Assembly (NCBI GenBank): GCA_002314645.1
Contig: DCGS01000005.1
Span: 9,549 to 17,222, forward strand
Direction: 5' to 3'
Length of the DNA stretch: 7,674 bases
From: Ruminococcaceae bacterium UBA1772
GTDB taxonomy: Bacteria; Bacillota; Clostridia; Oscillospirales; Acutalibacteraceae
Shown here: in pieces, positions 6,697 to 7,674 of the stretch
How positions within the stretch are numbered: the stretch's first letter is position 1
Layout of the letters: each line of letters starts with the position of its first letter
Translations under genes and position numbers: made by a program
The notes under the pieces: model-generated
What the model was told of the DNA's origin: nothing
Database searches by the model: none
What the model saw: only the letters and a program-made list of their open reading frames with translations

Positions 6697-6725
6697 TAAG
6701 AGGGCTCAAAATTCGAGCCCTCTTA
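6697..6725 (-). terminator. GC-rich hairpin after the DUF1295 gene (partial terminator or attenuator)
   Basis: A perfect 11-base-pair stem, TAAGAGGGCTC at 6697-6707 with GAGCCCTCTTA at 6715-6725, encloses a 7-base loop. It starts 8 bases after the DUF1295 stop codon. On the minus strand the following bases are GTTCTATTAG, which is a poor U-tract. The stem may give incomplete termination or protect the 3' end of the upstream message. The next gene starts only 25 bases after the hairpin and no clear promoter fits there, so read-through is likely. The plus-strand side (ACTTTTAATTATTTT) is more U-rich, but no plus-strand gene ends here. Confidence 0.5.
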
Positions 6726-6733
6726 ACTTTTAA

Positions 6734-7603
6734 TTATTTTCCGTTTTTCTTAGCCTTTTTAGCTTCCTTCTGAGCCTGCTTTGCTGCATCCTTCTTTGGA
6801 TCATAAAGATGATAAAGAGGAACTAAAGGAATGATAATTGGAGTCTTTGCAACATATTCTTCATAGCGTGGATCGCCAGCAAGACGCTTATACTGTCTTC
6901 TTTCAAGTCTCATTGCACCGTGGAACATGATGTAGATAATCATGATGAGACCAGCAAGTGCAAGAAGCCACTGTGCAACGCCCTGATATGCGCCAATACC
7001 TGAAACGAATGTACCAATCCAGAAGAGGATTTCGCCAAGGTAGTTAGGGCAACGTACAATCTTGAAGAGGCCTTCTGTAGCAACCATCTTAGGGTCTGCT
7101 GCCTTCTGTGCACTCTTCTGCTTGTCTGCTACTGATTCAAGTACTACAGCACCAATCATAATAACAAGGCCAATAATTGACATTACAGAAATGTCGTTTG
7201 AAATTTCTCCAGAACCAGCGTTCATCATTCTGAAGATAACGCCTGATGGCTGGAGAAGATAAAGAACGCCCATCATAAGCCACATAATAGCCTTTACAAA
7301 GACTGGTGGCTCTTTACCAGCTGCTTCCTGAAGTGTCTTCTTGTAAGCAGCATTTTTAATTTCACGAATAAGAAGGAATCCGCCAAGACGGAAGCCGTAT
7401 GCTACAAATACAACACACTGAATGAGTGTAATAACGTTCCATGCAGCAAGGTCTGTTGTAAGAGAAACAATACCAAGAACTAAACCAACTGCAGCAATGG
7501 CAAGGCCATAACCTACAGACATGAACCATACAAATTCTTTAAATCCTACTACACAGCCAATGAGAGCTGCTACAAAAAGGATTCCAATTAAAGCCCAATT
7601 CAT
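6734..7603 (-). CDS. DUF1295 membrane protein (steroid 5-alpha-reductase / isoprenylcysteine methyltransferase-like)
   Basis: This 289-residue polytopic membrane protein belongs to the DUF1295 group, related to steroid 5-alpha-reductases and isoprenylcysteine carboxyl methyltransferases. Hydrophobic segments lie at about 3-20, 25-48, 55-78, 102-124, 138-156, 190-205 and 209-230. The C-terminal cofactor-site signature is clear: EGLFKIVRCPNYLGEILFWIG at about 177-197, with the conserved R-x-P-N-Y-x-G-E core, then RLERRQYKRL (232-241) and RYEEY (246-250). RLGGFLLIREIKN at 72-84 is also typical. The family binds NADPH or S-adenosylmethionine, and which one cannot be decided here. The extra tail at 269-289 is almost entirely Lys, Ala and Gln and is probably cytoplasmic. 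The ATG at 7603 follows GGGAGG by 7 bases and shares one base (TAATG) with the stop of the upstream gene. A role in reducing or methylating a lipid or polycyclic substrate is plausible but unproven. Confidence 0.85.
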   Translation of the reverse strand: MNWALIGILFVAALIGCVVGFKEFVWFMSVGYGLAIAAVGLVLGIVSLTTDLAAWNVITLIQCVVFVAYGFRLGGFLLIREIKNAAYKKTLQEAAGKEPPVFVKAIMWLMMGVLYLLQPSGVIFRMMNAGSGEISNDISVMSIIGLVIMIGAVVLESVADKQKSAQKAADPKMVATEGLFKIVRCPNYLGEILFWIGTFVSGIGAYQGVAQWLLALAGLIMIIYIMFHGAMRLERRQYKRLAGDPRYEEYVAKTPIIIPLVPLYHLYDPKKDAAKQAQKEAKKAKKNGK

Positions 7604-7674
7604 TATTCTTCCTCCCTTGCTGTTTCCTCTACTACTGCTTCAGCTTCTGCTGTTTCTTCAGCAGCATCCTCAGC
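7603..7674 (-). CDS. C-terminal tail of an upstream gene (partial, acidic Ala/Glu-rich)
   Basis: On the minus strand the window begins in an open frame of 23 codons that ends with TAA at 7605-7603. The peptide is made almost only of Glu, Ala, Val and Thr (AEDAAEETAEAEAVVEE and then TAREEE). That is a low-complexity acidic tail, probably disordered. The stop shares its last A with the ATG of the DUF1295 gene (TAATG), and the ribosome binding site of that gene lies within the final codons. This reading frame is therefore supported by context. The body of the protein is outside the window and its function is unknown. Confidence 0.65.
   Translation of the reverse strand, partial: AEDAAEETAEAEAVVEETAREEE

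Overview
The window looks like a piece of chromosome from an anaerobic low-GC Gram-positive bacterium, most likely of the class Clostridia. The signs are moderately AT-rich coding DNA, strong AGGAGG-type ribosome binding sites, tight gene packing, a uvrB-uvrA order, an RluA-type pseudouridine synthase with the NRIDRNTGG variant motif, and a palindromic repeat carrying GGACGGT/ACCGTCC cores. This is inferred from family flavour and not from a database search. Every convincing gene lies on the minus strand, so transcription runs from high to low coordinates.

Upstream block (7674 down to 5351). The window opens inside a gene of which only an acidic Ala/Glu-rich C-terminal tail is visible. Its stop codon shares one base with the start of a DUF1295 (steroid 5-alpha-reductase / isoprenylcysteine methyltransferase-like) membrane protein. 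A GC-rich hairpin follows, then an unrecognised six-helix membrane protein. That gene overlaps by 8 bases a 220-residue soluble protein which, compared with PcyA from memory, resembles ferredoxin-dependent bilin reductases. A strong intrinsic terminator closes the block. The gene set suggests membrane-associated reductive chemistry on a hydrophobic or tetrapyrrole-like substrate, but the substrate cannot be read from the sequence.

Downstream block (about 5300 down to 1). A candidate extended -10 promoter precedes a likely operon. It holds a CNNM/CorC-type CBS-domain membrane protein, an RluA-family pseudouridine synthase (ATGA overlap), a YfbR-like HD phosphohydrolase (14-base gap), uvrB, and the first 142 codons of uvrA (11-base overlap). 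UvrA and UvrB are the damage-recognition and loading components of nucleotide excision repair. The first three genes are housekeeping-type genes for ion homeostasis, RNA modification and nucleotide turnover, and they appear to be simply co-transcribed.

A 74-base nested palindrome lies between the HD gene and uvrB. It carries four copies of a 7-base motif, encodes the last dozen residues and stop codon of the HD protein, and ends just before the uvrB ribosome binding site. The two observations most worth following up are the bilin-reductase-like protein with its membrane-protein neighbours, and this repeat. No tRNA, rRNA, CRISPR array, transposase gene or phage gene was seen, and no gene-free stretch exceeds about 110 bases.
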